This document shows positions 1 through 9,610 of a stretch of DNA of 64,000 nucleotides, one piece after another (within the stretch, counting starts at the first letter, position 1; each line of letters starts with the position of its first letter). The position numbers and the translations under genes were made by a program. The DNA lies in the NCBI GenBank assembly GCA_026003475.1, contig BPHJ01000001.1:444545-508544 (forward strand), read 5' to 3'. A model generated the notes under the pieces. That model was not told where the DNA came from. It was given only the letters and a program-made list of their open reading frames with translations, and did no database searches. Source of the DNA: Candidatus Kapaibacterium sp. Lineage in GTDB: Bacteria; Bacteroidota; Ignavibacteria; Kapaibacteriales; NICIL-2.

Positions 1-2
1 CT

Positions 3-797
3 GCTGCAGTGGATTGGGAACGCACCATTGCTGCAGCTCGGGCACATCTCCAGCCCTTGCTGGCAACACACCGCATTGTTGTCACGCAAGGGTTTATTGG
101 GAGCACCCCGACAGGTACAACAACAACGCTGGGGCGCGGTGGCTCGGACTACTCGGCTGCTATTCTTGGTGCCTGTCTCCACGCGGACCGTATCGAGATT
201 TGGACGGATGTCTCGGGGATTTTCAGTGCTGATCCACGCCGTATTCCTGATGCCCAAAGCCTCCCAACGGTGACGCTTGGTGAGGTGGCAGCACTTGCAG
301 CATACGGAGCACGAGTCCTCCATCCCCGGACCATCGAGCCCGCCATCGAGCAGGCGATCCCTGTTGTGGTACGGAATACGTTCGAACCAACCCATCCGGG
401 TACGGAAATCGTACCAGAGCTTCCATCGCCAATCGGCGGCATTCGCGCGATAACGATGCTCGATGCATACGCAAGTACCCAACCAACCGCAGGACATTGC
501 CAGGGACTGCTTGCTGCCGTCGAGCTTCAGGGATATACGCGACACCTGTACCGAGAATGCTTCGATGAGAGAGCGCAGCCGGTTACGCTCGTGTGCTGTG
601 TCGGTGCATGGCTTCATCACCGCGGCACAGCACTCCAACAGATTGCCGAAGCTACCTGCTCGCTTGGATGCACTGTTGATGTGGTTGCAAGCACCCCGCA
701 GAGCATCCTCTTCACCGTTGATCGGTCTGTCGGACAACAGATGCTCGAGGCACTCCACCAGAAAATCGTCACAGTCGCCGTCGAGGCAATTCCATGA
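3..797 (+). CDS. lysC: Aspartate kinase, C-terminal part (cut by window start)
   Basis: The gene enters from before the window in the frame starting at base 3. It phosphorylates L-aspartate, the first step to lysine, threonine and methionine. Seen: the GRGGSDYSAA stretch typical of amino-acid kinases, then WTDVSGIFSADPR and AYGARVLHPRTIEPA, which are strongly aspartokinase-like. The regulatory tail after the kinase fold is short and poorly conserved, so the two ACT domains usual in LysC-type enzymes look reduced. The stop overlaps the next ATG (ATGA at 794-797), so the two genes are co-translated. The N-terminus is not visible. Confidence 0.9.
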   Translation, partial: AAVDWERTIAAARAHLQPLLATHRIVVTQGFIGSTPTGTTTTLGRGGSDYSAAILGACLHADRIEIWTDVSGIFSADPRRIPDAQSLPTVTLGEVAALAAYGARVLHPRTIEPAIEQAIPVVVRNTFEPTHPGTEIVPELPSPIGGIRAITMLDAYASTQPTAGHCQGLLAAVELQGYTRHLYRECFDERAQPVTLVCCVGAWLHHRGTALQQIAEATCSLGCTVDVVASTPQSILFTVDRSVGQQMLEALHQKIVTVAVEAIP

Positions 798-2170
798 AAG
801 CAACGATAACGACTCTGCTTTTTGCCATTGCTTTAGCCCATGGACAGCAGTGGCAGCGTCTGCTCAGCGAACCTTGTTACGGCATGGCAATCAACCCCCA
901 AAATCCCCGCACGCTCTACGTTGGCGGCGAAGGAAGATTGCTCTACCGCAGCTACGACGGTGGTCTGACATGGGATACCATCGTCGTTGAATTCCAGAAC
1001 GCGACGACACAATTCACGAACGTTCTCGTTCATCCGATTGATACCAACGTTGTGTTCATCGGTGGCATACGGTTCGGGACGCTTCGCCGATCGAACGATA
1101 ATGGCGCGACGTGGGAGAGTGTGCTGGTTGGGACGCAGAACTACGTTTTTTCGGGGGAAGCGATCATCAACGACCCGAAGGCACCGGCTATTCTCTATGC
1201 AGCAGAATTTCTCACATCAACGGTGTTTCGCAGCACGGACCGTGGGCGGAGCTGGCATGCGATGGGAAGCATTCCTGCTGATAGTACGCTGCCGACACCA
1301 ATACCGCCACGTCTCTGCTGTATTGCGTTGCGACCGGATTCAACCGGCATTCTCTACGCTGGTTGTCAGGGCAGCGCGATCTATCGCTCCGACGATAGCG
1401 GCAGAACCTGGCGACTGATTCAGCGCTTCTACCAAACCAAACTGCGTGACACCGAAATCCCCCAGATTCGATTCAGCTCGCTCCGCCCGAATGTCGGCTA
1501 TGCAGTGATGACCTACTTTTTCTGGCCGCTCCGTCCGAACGGTGGGCTGTGGCGCACAACTGATGGCGGCTGGAGTTGGCAGCCCTACGGGTTCCAGGAT
1601 ACCTCGCTGTGGGCAATAGGAATTCGTCCGCGGCAGGATCGTGACGAGCTTATCGTTGGTGGATTCACCGAATTTTTCGATGCCGATACGGTTGTTCCCG
1701 GAGCTCGAATTGTCCGGCGAAGTGTGGATGAAGGACGAAGCTGGCAAACCCACGACCAAGCAATTCCGTGGATGGGTACCTTGCCAGGCAATGCTTTTGC
1801 ATTCCGCTACGCAACCGATGGCAACCGGGAACGACTGTACTACGTCAGCGATGCTGGACTCTATGCTCTTGACCTAACCAGCGACGAACCGCTTCCTCCG
1901 ATCCAGCGGGAACCGCTGGTTGTGATCCAACCTTCGCGCTCGGTGCTCCGCATCATGGGAGACTGGGATATGGCCCCCACAGCCATTCCCGCCATTGTGG
2001 AGGTGTATTCGGCGCTGGGACAGTTGGTCGCTCAAGCAACGCTTCGCCGGTACGGACAACGCGCCTTCTACGGCGAAGTTGATGTTGGGCACTTGGCAGC
2101 GGGTATGTATTATGTGCGACTTCGGATTGGTGACCCAATTGCCAGTGCCGTTGTGCTCATTCCCAATTAG
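794..2170 (+). CDS. Secreted BNR/Asp-box repeat protein with T9SS-type C-terminus
   Basis: The 458-residue protein has a signal peptide (about residues 1-17, ending AHG). It has at least six Asp-box motifs of the form S-x-D-x-G-x-(T/S)-W, near residues 53-60, 100-107, 147-154, 199-206, 255-262 and 310-317, so a beta-propeller of the sortilin/sialidase-repeat type is expected. The last ~75 residues (IVEVYSALGQLVAQ to GMYYVRLRIG) look like a T9SS type-A sorting domain. I see no sialidase catalytic residues, so a binding or structural surface role is more likely than hydrolysis. It overlaps the preceding kinase gene by 4 bases. Confidence 0.8.
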   Translation: MKATITTLLFAIALAHGQQWQRLLSEPCYGMAINPQNPRTLYVGGEGRLLYRSYDGGLTWDTIVVEFQNATTQFTNVLVHPIDTNVVFIGGIRFGTLRRSNDNGATWESVLVGTQNYVFSGEAIINDPKAPAILYAAEFLTSTVFRSTDRGRSWHAMGSIPADSTLPTPIPPRLCCIALRPDSTGILYAGCQGSAIYRSDDSGRTWRLIQRFYQTKLRDTEIPQIRFSSLRPNVGYAVMTYFFWPLRPNGGLWRTTDGGWSWQPYGFQDTSLWAIGIRPRQDRDELIVGGFTEFFDADTVVPGARIVRRSVDEGRSWQTHDQAIPWMGTLPGNAFAFRYATDGNRERLYYVSDAGLYALDLTSDEPLPPIQREPLVVIQPSRSVLRIMGDWDMAPTAIPAIVEVYSALGQLVAQATLRRYGQRAFYGEVDVGHLAAGMYYVRLRIGDPIASAVVLIPN

Positions 2171-3156
2171 CTCCGATCGAGCACAATACGGTTGCGCAGC
2201 ACACCAAGGCGCTCGATCTCACACTCGACAATGTCACCAGGTTGGAGCCAGCGAGGCGGATCGAAGACCTTGCTCCCGTTGAGTTCAAGCAAACAGCCTG
2301 TGCCACACGTTCCCGATCCAATAACATCCCCTGGGTAGACAGTGACACCATAGCTGGCACGCTCGATGATCTGGGCAAATGTCCAGTGCATGTCGGCAAG
2401 ATTACCGCGAGAAACCTCCTGGCCATTGATGCGTGCGACCATCGAAAGATTATAGCGCTCACCGTGAGGTGATGGAATTGCATGCTGTCGCAGCTCGTCG
2501 CGTGTAACCAGAAATGGTCCCAGCGAGGTTGCAAAGTCCTTGCCTTTTGCTGGACCCAAATTCAATTTCATCTCGTGCATCTGGAGTGCGCGAGCGCTCC
2601 AATCGTTCATGACCATGTAGCCAGCGATGTACTCATCGGCGTGTTCGGCAGGAATGTTGCGTCCTTCTTTGCCAATGACAATCGCACACTCCAACTCGAA
2701 ATCGAGCTGCTCACAATGGCGTTCCTGGACGTGGACATCTCCTGGTCCTGTCACTGCGTGGTGGTTGGAAAAGTAAAAAATCGGAATTTCATCGAACTCG
2801 GGTATCATTGGCAGACCACGGTTGCGTCGGGCGGCTTCAACGTGTTGCCGGAAAGCATATCCATCGCGCAACGAGCTCGGACGTGGGATCGGCGCGGCAA
2901 GCTGAGCCTGTTCGATCGGCACCAGCGCGCCTGATACGTCTATCGTGCTTGCCAGATGGATCAGCTCACGAGCGCATTCCAGCGCTGCGTCGCCAAGTCG
3001 GAGGAATTCGATAGGATCGTGCGGAAGATAGCCAAGTGGTAACCGTGCACCGCTGCGCTGAGCAATGGCATGCCCAAGAGCAAGATCGAGCATGTGATTT
3101 CCCACAACAGCGGCGAAGCGATGTTCGTGAGCGGAGCGGTAACAGGCAAATTGCAT
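2167..3156 (-). CDS. Fumarylacetoacetate hydrolase family protein
   Basis: 329 residues. FAH-fold metal-dependent C-C hydrolase. Seen: the metal-binding E-x-E in DFELECAIVIGKEG, the Asp in VMNDWSARALQ, the Lys-Gly-Lys-Asp stretch in GPAKGKDFATSLGP, and GSGTCGTGC near the C-terminus. These match fumarylacetoacetase (last step of tyrosine breakdown), but related acylpyruvases and homoprotocatechuate-pathway enzymes share them, so the substrate is inferred. It is the last gene of the minus run prfA-trpS-membrane protein-FAH, 15 bases after its neighbour. Its stop shares the four bases TTAG with the stop of the convergent BNR gene. Confidence 0.85.
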   Translation of the reverse strand: MQFACYRSAHEHRFAAVVGNHMLDLALGHAIAQRSGARLPLGYLPHDPIEFLRLGDAALECARELIHLASTIDVSGALVPIEQAQLAAPIPRPSSLRDGYAFRQHVEAARRNRGLPMIPEFDEIPIFYFSNHHAVTGPGDVHVQERHCEQLDFELECAIVIGKEGRNIPAEHADEYIAGYMVMNDWSARALQMHEMKLNLGPAKGKDFATSLGPFLVTRDELRQHAIPSPHGERYNLSMVARINGQEVSRGNLADMHWTFAQIIERASYGVTVYPGDVIGSGTCGTGCLLELNGSKVFDPPRWLQPGDIVECEIERLGVLRNRIVLDRS

Positions 3157-3171
3157 AGGACTGCAAAGACG

Positions 3172-4743
3172 CTATGGTGAAACATCCGAAACAGTTCGTT
3201 TGAGAACCCGGGCAATCGGCGTCGTCATTGCCACGCGAAAATGAGCTTGGACGTAGTGAGCACTGGCGGTATCTGCATAGAGTGATTCCCACGAACTTCG
3301 TCCATGGCCGAAGAGAGGCTCGGCACGATCGAGCGTGCTGACGACAAGCCAATCTGCGCGACGAATGTCCTGCCAGTAGAGCGCGCGCCAACGGAGTGGA
3401 ACGTGCTGCGCAAAGATCGGCATCGTTGTCGAGAAATGGTGCCACTGCGGCTGATGCAAAAAGACGTACAGCTGGCTCATGCACGAAGAGAGAATCAACA
3501 CGCGGTCAGCAGTGGGATCGCTCGATCGGATAAAACCAGCAATGTCCCAGAGTGTACGTCGGTGGAGGACGTTGTGCGCGGTGCGCTGGTATGCATCATT
3601 GTAGCGTTCGGTATCCGTGAGAGCATAGATGGGCACTGCCAGAGAGTGGAGGAAGCGCGGAATAGGCGAGAAAGCTATCGCGGCGCCTGCCAGCGGCAGC
3701 ATCGTCAACCGAACAGTGACAAAGCTGGACTTCCAGAGCGTTGTCATTGTGCGTACTGTCCACAGCAGTCCAACGGCCAACGGTATCGTCAGGCAGGGAA
3801 GGAGTCGCCATAGATGGACGACGCCAAACTTTCGCTCGATGATGATGCTTGCACTCATCGCCAGCGAGAGCAAAGCCCACAGCACAACGTTGCGATTCGC
3901 CCTGCGTGTAAGAAGACCAATGCCAATTCCCGCCAACGCGGTCATCGTTATTGTGAAGTTTTCCGCTGCAGAGCGGATCAGATTGTGCCATGCATTGACG
4001 ATCGCAGGACCGATCGGTGGCTGTGTCCCGTAAAAGCGAAGATACTCGAGAGCGGCGGGCACGCTCGACCACTCGATCGTGTTCGCAAGCAGCAGCAGTC
4101 CACCTGCACTCGATATGAATACGGCAAGTAGAGCAATCGCCCACTCTTTGGCAACCTGCCCTGCCGAACGTCGCTCGATGATGTCGAAAAGCAGGAGTGC
4201 GGGGGCAACCAGGAGGAAAGTAAGCTTGAGCCACACCAGCGCAGTCAGGAGGAGACCTTCCCAGGCGGGATCGAGCCAGTGGTTGCGTGGGTGCATTCGT
4301 CCCAACGCGAGAAGCGCCAACAACAGACCTGCCAATGATTCGGGATGTGCAGCTAAGACGTATGCGCTCGCGCTGTAAACGAGTAGATAAGCGCCAGCGC
4401 TAGTTGCTGCAAGCACTGCACCACCAATGCGATTGGCGACAAGTGCCAGTGCGCTTGCGGTGCCGAGTTGATAGAGAGCATCCAGAAGGCGATAACTCCA
4501 TTCATGATCGCCAAAGAGCAATTTGGCCAGCGCAAAGAACAGATAGATCAGCGGCTGCTTGACCAAGTAGTCATCGGCAAGTTTGGTTCGGCCATCGAGC
4601 AGGACTTCTCCCCCGCGCCAATAGATCGCGTGATCGTGATAGAGCGGCTGTGCAACGATGATTGCCACCGCAAGAACCGCGACCACGCCTGTTGCGATCC
4701 ATTGCACCAACGGTAGCTGCTTCGTGCCTGAATCTGGATGCAT
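3172..4743 (-). CDS. Multi-pass membrane protein, probable GT-C glycosyltransferase
   Basis: 523 residues from ATG 4743; a GTG at 4749 is an alternative start. About ten hydrophobic segments are followed by a ~130-residue soluble C-terminal region. After the first membrane segment comes LYHDHAIYWRGGEVLLDG, and then DDYLVKQPLIYLFFALA. This acidic-residue plus K-x-P pattern resembles ArnT/PMT-type lipid-linked sugar transferases. The substrate cannot be predicted. It lies 18 bases downstream of trpS, probably in the same transcript, though the functions are unrelated. Confidence 0.6.
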   Translation of the reverse strand: MHPDSGTKQLPLVQWIATGVVAVLAVAIIVAQPLYHDHAIYWRGGEVLLDGRTKLADDYLVKQPLIYLFFALAKLLFGDHEWSYRLLDALYQLGTASALALVANRIGGAVLAATSAGAYLLVYSASAYVLAAHPESLAGLLLALLALGRMHPRNHWLDPAWEGLLLTALVWLKLTFLLVAPALLLFDIIERRSAGQVAKEWAIALLAVFISSAGGLLLLANTIEWSSVPAALEYLRFYGTQPPIGPAIVNAWHNLIRSAAENFTITMTALAGIGIGLLTRRANRNVVLWALLSLAMSASIIIERKFGVVHLWRLLPCLTIPLAVGLLWTVRTMTTLWKSSFVTVRLTMLPLAGAAIAFSPIPRFLHSLAVPIYALTDTERYNDAYQRTAHNVLHRRTLWDIAGFIRSSDPTADRVLILSSCMSQLYVFLHQPQWHHFSTTMPIFAQHVPLRWRALYWQDIRRADWLVVSTLDRAEPLFGHGRSSWESLYADTASAHYVQAHFRVAMTTPIARVLKRTVSDVSP

Positions 4744-4761
4744 GAACACAATGGTGTGGTA

Positions 4762-5775
4762 TCAGTCCTTCGGCGACCAGAGACCGACTTTGCGATATAC
4801 CTTCCGCAGCGTGCGATGCGCAACACGCGCAGCCCGTTCTGCACCGCCGATAAGAAGCTCGGCAAGGAATGCTTCGTCCGCGCGAAGCTGGAGAAAGCGT
4901 GTGCGCACCGGTTCCACGTATGCAACAAGTGCATCAGCAACGGCAGCCTTGAACGCAGTATAGGAGGCGGTCCGAAAACGCTCTACAATCGCTTCGATTG
5001 GATCGCCAGTTGCCAGGTGGTAGATTTCGATCAGATTCGAAATACCGGGCCGGTGTTCGGGATCGTAGGCGATGGTATTGCCTGAATCGGTCACTGCTCG
5101 CTGAATTTTTCGGCGGATGGCGTCGTTGTCATCGGCAAGGAATATGGTTGCGTTCTGATTGGGGTCGGATTTGGACATTTTCTTCCGCGGGTCTTGCAAA
5201 CTCATCAACCGTGCGCCATACTTGGGGATGTATGGTTCGGGGATCGTGAATGTTGGGGAGTAGGTGTTGTTGAAGCGTTGGGCAAGGTCACGCGTGAGTT
5301 CCAGATGTTGCTTTTGGTCATCACCGACGGGGACGAGATTCGTTTGGTAGAGCAAAATGTCGGCCGCCATCAAAATGGGATAGGCAAAAAGCCCGACGTT
5401 GACGTTGTGGGAGTGCTGCTCGGACTTCTCCTTGAATTGGGTCATGCGGCTGGCTTCGCCAAAGCCAGTGAAGGTGCTCAGAACCCATGCCAGCTCAGCA
5501 TGCGCAGCCACGTGTGATTGAATGAAGATTGTTGCCTGGGCAGGATCAATGCCGGCGGCAAGGTACATTGCTGCACAGTCGAGGGTCCAGCGACGCAAGT
5601 TCGCTGGTACTTGCCGGACGGTGAGCGCATGCAAATCCACGACGCAGAAGTAACACTGATAGTCGTATTGGAGCGCAACCCAGTTGCGGAGAGCGCCGGC
5701 AATATGCCCAACTGTAAGCATGCCCGATGGTTGAATGCCACTGAAGATGACCTGTTGCTGTACGGTTTCGCTCAT
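4762..5775 (-). CDS. trpS: Tryptophanyl-tRNA synthetase
   Basis: 337 residues, normal for bacterial TrpRS. Charges tRNA-Trp with tryptophan using ATP. Class I signatures are seen: the HIGH-type [12 protein letters not shown] (residues 16-27) and KMSKS (199-203), with the family-typical [15 protein letters not shown] between them. The start ATG overlaps the prfA stop (ATGA), so the two are translationally coupled. Confidence 0.97.
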   Translation of the reverse strand: MSETVQQQVIFSGIQPSGMLTVGHIAGALRNWVALQYDYQCYFCVVDLHALTVRQVPANLRRWTLDCAAMYLAAGIDPAQATIFIQSHVAAHAELAWVLSTFTGFGEASRMTQFKEKSEQHSHNVNVGLFAYPILMAADILLYQTNLVPVGDDQKQHLELTRDLAQRFNNTYSPTFTIPEPYIPKYGARLMSLQDPRKKMSKSDPNQNATIFLADDNDAIRRKIQRAVTDSGNTIAYDPEHRPGISNLIEIYHLATGDPIEAIVERFRTASYTAFKAAVADALVAYVEPVRTRFLQLRADEAFLAELLIGGAERAARVAHRTLRKVYRKVGLWSPKD

Positions 5776-6893
5776 GCCGAAGGTGAGTTGGTTTGTTCTG
5801 GACTTGCTTCGTGGAGGAGCATAGTTTGTTCGTGGATGCGCAGTTGCTCGATGAGGTCGTCGAGCTGACCATCAATGATTTGCTGGAGGGCATAGTTCTT
5901 TGCTTCACCCTCGAGGCGATGATCGGTGACCCGATTCTGTGGGAAGTTGTAGGTTCGAATTTTATCGGAGCGATCCCCGCTTTTGACCATTTGCCGTCGT
6001 GCGTGCGTCAGTGATTGTTGCTGCCGCTCACGTTCCATCTGGTAGAGCTTTGCTTTGAGCATTTTCAACGCGCGTTCGCGGTTGGCGTGCTGGGAACGTT
6101 CCTGCTGGCATGCGACGACCACACCGGTGGGAATGTGACGGAGACGAACTGCCGTTTCAACTTTGTTGACGTTCTGACCACCTTTGCCGCCCGAACGGAA
6201 TGTTTCGAGTTCAATGTCGTCGGGGCGGATCTCGATTTCGATGGTGTCGTCGTATTCAGGGAAAACCGCAACCGTTGCAGCCGATGTATGAATGCGTCCG
6301 CTGGCTTCGGTTTCTGGAACACGCTGGACACGATGAACGCCGCTTTCGTACTTGAGCAAGCCGTAGGCACCATCGCCATCAATTTCGAAACTGATTTCCT
6401 TGAAGCCGCCTAAGTCGCTCTCGGTAGAGTCGAGCACGGAAACATTCCATCCCTTGCGTTCAGCAAAGCGACTGTACATGCGGAAAAGGTCCGCTGCGAA
6501 GAGGGCTGCTTCTTCGCCACCAGTACCGGCGCGGATTTCCATGATACACCCTTTCATGTCGGTCGGGTCGCTCGGAAGGAGCAGGACCTTGAGCCGTGAT
6601 TCGGATTGGTGTAGTTTATCTTCGAGGCGGTGAATGTCCTCGTAGGCAAGATCGCGGAGTTCGGGTTCAGCAGCGGGATCAGCAGCCAGACTCCGCGCTT
6701 GTGCCAGTTGGTCGAGGAGTTTGAGGTATTGCTGTCCTTCTGTCACGATGGGTTGGAGTATTTTGTACTCGCGACCAATGCTGCGATAGCGCTGCTGGTC
6801 GGCAATGATCGTTGGGTCGGCCAGTTGTGCTTCAATCGCCCGAAATCGTTCAAGAGCGCTACGTATTGTTTCTTCCATACCGTTGTCGGTCAT
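5772..6893 (-). CDS. prfA: Peptide chain release factor 1
   Basis: 373 residues. Recognises UAA and UAG stop codons and triggers peptide release. The GGQ motif is at residues 238-240 in [18 protein letters not shown], and [15 protein letters not shown] is in domain 2. The anticodon-like tripeptide reads P-E-T (193-195) where the common form is P-x-T, so this is RF1 and not RF2 (SPF). The second Met (6878) is an alternative start: the promoter candidate ends only about 10 bases before 6893, which would leave almost no leader. Confidence 0.96.
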   Translation of the reverse strand: MTDNGMEETIRSALERFRAIEAQLADPTIIADQQRYRSIGREYKILQPIVTEGQQYLKLLDQLAQARSLAADPAAEPELRDLAYEDIHRLEDKLHQSESRLKVLLLPSDPTDMKGCIMEIRAGTGGEEAALFAADLFRMYSRFAERKGWNVSVLDSTESDLGGFKEISFEIDGDGAYGLLKYESGVHRVQRVPETEASGRIHTSAATVAVFPEYDDTIEIEIRPDDIELETFRSGGKGGQNVNKVETAVRLRHIPTGVVVACQQERSQHANRERALKMLKAKLYQMERERQQQSLTHARRQMVKSGDRSDKIRTYNFPQNRVTDHRLEGEAKNYALQQIIDGQLDDLIEQLRIHEQTMLLHEASPEQTNSPSA

Positions 6894-6903
6894 GACGGGA
6901 ATG

Positions 6904-6931
6904 CAAAATTAGGGCGCTCGTGCAAGCGCAA
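6904..6931 (-). promoter_or_regulatory. Promoter candidate for prfA-trpS run
   Basis: On the minus strand, TAATTTTG (6904-6911) is preceded by TTG after 17 bases (6929-6931). This fits the Bacteroidota-type TTG-N17-23-TAnnTTTG pattern. The predicted transcription start is about 6899. Confidence 0.5.
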
Positions 6932-6959
6932 GTGATGGATTGTTCGTCAATGCAGCAGT

Positions 6960-8945
6960 ATGAAAGTAAGCAGGTGTTTTTTGCCGATTGTTGTTTGCGT
7001 TGTGCTCATAGGCATAACCGGCTGTGAGCAAGAGTCGTGGAATCTTGTTTCGCCGCCGCCGAATGCCGATACCATCATGGTGCGGCTGGTGAATATGGTC
7101 GAAGGTGGCACAAGCTACGTTCTCCAGCTCGATGCAATCACGGCTGAAGCTCGAACCAGCGCTGTTCCACCGCTCAGTGCCAGCGGTTGGATCAAGTCGC
7201 CGGCTGATTCGGCGTATGTGCGGGTGTTTGATGCTGGAGGAAAAGTCCTCAAAGATGCCGCAGCCCGAACGCGCTTCAATAAACGTACGGTTGAAACGAT
7301 GGTTCTGCTTCCCTCGACTACGGGGGCACAAGCTGCCGATACCCTTGTTCGCTTGGTGACCAATCCATCGCCACTCCCCTTGCCAGGTCGGGCACAGCTA
7401 CGCTTTCTGTGTGCAGTGCCCGATACGACGCTGACGTATGAGGTGCGTTTGGGCTGTCCCAGCGGGGAGTTCTTCGATCGGCAATCATTCCGTGGCAGTG
7501 GTGCGTTCCGTGAGTTACCAGCAGGGGAAATTGTCGTTTCAATCCTGCGCGGAAGTGAACCGGTTGCGATCGTCCGCCAGGAGCTTCACTCACAGCAATT
7601 CGCAACAGTCATAGTGGCAGGGCGGGCACCGGCAGTTCGAGTTTTTCTGCTCGATGAACTGGAAGCATCACCATCGGCGCTACGCGAAATGCTGCCCATC
7701 CCCGAGGCGGAGCGAACAGCGCTGGTCCGGTGGATGAACGTTTCACAGTACCATTTCGATAGCATCCGTATTGCATCCGTCGGTGTGATTGCCTCGAACG
7801 GTACGGGGCAGTTCCTCAGTGATTACCAGCGAGTTCCTGCATGCAGCAATGCGCTCAGCGACACGGTGGAGCTTTATGCCAATGGAGTTCGACAAGATGC
7901 AGTCCCCATCTCGGTTGAAGTAGGATACCGGTACACGATTGTTGTGCTCGATGCACCCAATTTCGGTGCACCTGCTTCGCGTCTTGCGGTTGTTGTTCGC
8001 GATCGCTCTGGGATCGCTGGTGATTCCTGCCAGTGGCAGGTGCTCAATGCCACAGGACAGGGTCAGCAGATCACCGCATTTTTGGGTGCGCGGCTTGATG
8101 CTGCAGGTAGCTACCACAATGGCGAGTACCTTGCCAATGCACTCGGCGATGGGGTGCTTGGTCCACCTGTGCGCATTCCTGTTGGCGCGGTACCGATCAT
8201 AGTCCGCGGTGGAGTCCCCGAGCGCATTTTGGCGCTGGCGGTAGATACTGCTCGAGCTGGCCGCCTTCATACGCTCGTTGTGTTGGCTGGCCGCAATGGG
8301 TCTGCCGATATCTACACGCTGAGTGATGATGCGCCCAGCGGACCAATTGCACCGCGACCTGCCGGCGCAATAATACAGTTCGTCAACGCTGTTGCCGACC
8401 GAACCGCGCTTCGATGCCGAATCGGAAACATGGTCGACCGAAGCTCACTAACGCCGACGAACGTGCTTGCAACGGTGTTGCCGGCAGGCTCGCACACGGT
8501 GACTGTTGGAAATCAATCGGTGCCGATTCAAGTGGATCCATCGCGCGTGATAACGCTCATCGCTGCTGGGCATGGGCAAACCCCGTCGCTGATTGTGCTC
8601 GATAGCACATCGTTACAGCCAACAACGTTCGTTGCACGGGTGCGATGTGTCAATGCTGCGCCCGATGTCCAGGACTTACGCATGGCACGGGATCAACTGA
8701 CCTCGCTCGACCAGTGGGACTCGAACATTTTCGCCAATCGTATCGCGTTTGGTTTTGCATCTCGACCTATCGAGTTTCCGCGCCTGCAGCGAATCAACTT
8801 GGTATTTGGAACGTCCGGCTCACCGCCACAGGAACTGCTTCGTCCCGATGGTTCGGTGAGCTTTGCGTTGGGGAAGGCATTTACCGTTGTCTTCTACGGC
8901 ACAAGAGAACTTGGGTATAACGTTTTCATCCTGCAAGAACCCTAA
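6960..8945 (+). CDS. Lipoprotein with DUF4397-like repeats
   Basis: 661 residues. An N-terminal lipoprotein signal ends in the lipobox GITGC (Cys about residue 22), so lipidation and envelope anchoring are expected. Five segments of the pattern R-x-(V/L/W)-(V/M)N-x2-(P/D) occur near residues 38 (VRLVNMVEGG), 146 (LRFLCAVPDT), 253 (VRWMNVSQYH), 471 (IQFVNAVADR) and 559 (VRCVNAAPDV). They resemble the start of DUF4397 domains, which occur in surface proteins of unknown function. I cannot assign a ligand. A strong hairpin follows the stop. Confidence 0.7.
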   Translation: MKVSRCFLPIVVCVVLIGITGCEQESWNLVSPPPNADTIMVRLVNMVEGGTSYVLQLDAITAEARTSAVPPLSASGWIKSPADSAYVRVFDAGGKVLKDAAARTRFNKRTVETMVLLPSTTGAQAADTLVRLVTNPSPLPLPGRAQLRFLCAVPDTTLTYEVRLGCPSGEFFDRQSFRGSGAFRELPAGEIVVSILRGSEPVAIVRQELHSQQFATVIVAGRAPAVRVFLLDELEASPSALREMLPIPEAERTALVRWMNVSQYHFDSIRIASVGVIASNGTGQFLSDYQRVPACSNALSDTVELYANGVRQDAVPISVEVGYRYTIVVLDAPNFGAPASRLAVVVRDRSGIAGDSCQWQVLNATGQGQQITAFLGARLDAAGSYHNGEYLANALGDGVLGPPVRIPVGAVPIIVRGGVPERILALAVDTARAGRLHTLVVLAGRNGSADIYTLSDDAPSGPIAPRPAGAIIQFVNAVADRTALRCRIGNMVDRSSLTPTNVLATVLPAGSHTVTVGNQSVPIQVDPSRVITLIAAGHGQTPSLIVLDSTSLQPTTFVARVRCVNAAPDVQDLRMARDQLTSLDQWDSNIFANRIAFGFASRPIEFPRLQRINLVFGTSGSPPQELLRPDGSVSFALGKAFTVVFYGTRELGYNVFILQEP

Positions 8946-8949
8946 AACA

Positions 8950-8983
8950 CAATCGGCGCTATGCATGTGCATAGCGCCGATTG
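8950..8983. terminator. Perfect inverted repeat between convergent genes
   Basis: A 16-base perfect stem (8950-8965 with 8968-8983) around a 2-base centre, between two convergent stops. It probably serves as a bidirectional terminator. The T-rich flank (TGTGTTTTAGG) is on the minus strand, so Rho-independent stopping is better supported for the outer-membrane protein gene than for the lipoprotein gene. Confidence 0.65.
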
Positions 8984-9006
8984 CCACAGTAATGCCACGA
9001 TAAGCC

Positions 9007-9495
9007 TTAGCGTCCGAAGAACCAATCCACACCCACGCGTGCGGGTACGATTGCGAATTGGGTGTACGAAGGATCCAAGCCAAGATCGAGCAGATTGATC
9101 TCGCCGCGGACGCCAAACGTTCCATTCCAGTAGTACGCAACGCCGCCGCCGAGCAGCAGTGCTGAGCTTGTGGCGCTCTGTCCAGCAGTGCTGGTGCTCG
9201 CGTACGCAAATTCCGCGTGGAGGTAGGGCGTAACGCCACTGCTTGTGAATAGGTAGCGGAAGAACGGCCCAAAGCCAAACTGCGACTGCGAAACACCCCC
9301 TTGGCTCATGCTGGCAAATCCAAGCCGTGCACCAACGTGAATGTTGGGATTGACTGCGTAGGTAAACTGGGCGCCAGAATAGGAACTACCCAGCGTCAGC
9401 CCTACGCCGAATTGGCCATTGGGTGCGTTCTGTGACCACGCACTCGTGACAGAAAGCGCGCACAGGAGTGCGCATGCAGAAACGAAGAACTTCAT
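9007..9495 (-). CDS. Small outer-membrane beta-barrel protein
   Basis: 162 residues from ATG 9495. The open frame extends to 9621, but the signal peptide (MKFFVSACALLCALSVTSAWSQ) and a promoter candidate at 9551-9558 place the start at 9495. The mature part alternates glycine and aromatic residues in barrel-like strands (QFGVGLTLGSSYSGAQFTY, VGARLGFASM, FGFGPFFRYLF) and ends in a strand finishing DWFFGR. It belongs to the broad outer-membrane beta-barrel class. Specific function unknown. Confidence 0.75.
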   Translation of the reverse strand: MKFFVSACALLCALSVTSAWSQNAPNGQFGVGLTLGSSYSGAQFTYAVNPNIHVGARLGFASMSQGGVSQSQFGFGPFFRYLFTSSGVTPYLHAEFAYASTSTAGQSATSSALLLGGGVAYYWNGTFGVRGEINLLDLGLDPSYTQFAIVPARVGVDWFFGR

Positions 9496-9550
9496 CGAAG
9501 AACCCTGAAGATAGTGGAACAAAAACATATCCCCGCTCATCGCGGCTGGG

Positions 9551-9558
9551 CGAATATA
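9551..9558 (-). promoter_or_regulatory. Putative -7 element, outer-membrane protein gene
   Basis: TATATTCG on the minus strand, within an 11-base block (GCGAATATACG on plus) that recurs exactly upstream of the RDD gene at 24868-24878. It gives a leader of about 50 bases. No -33 TTG is seen. Confidence 0.4.
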
Positions 9559-9610
9559 CGGTGTGTTCCACCCGGAGGTTGCAGTCCCTGGAACAGCGTG
9601 TGACGGTTTG

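Noticed and set aside
794-2170. Possible sialidase
   Set aside because: Asp-box repeats are present, but the Arg triad and catalytic residues of sialidases are not seen, and the motif is common in non-enzymatic propellers.
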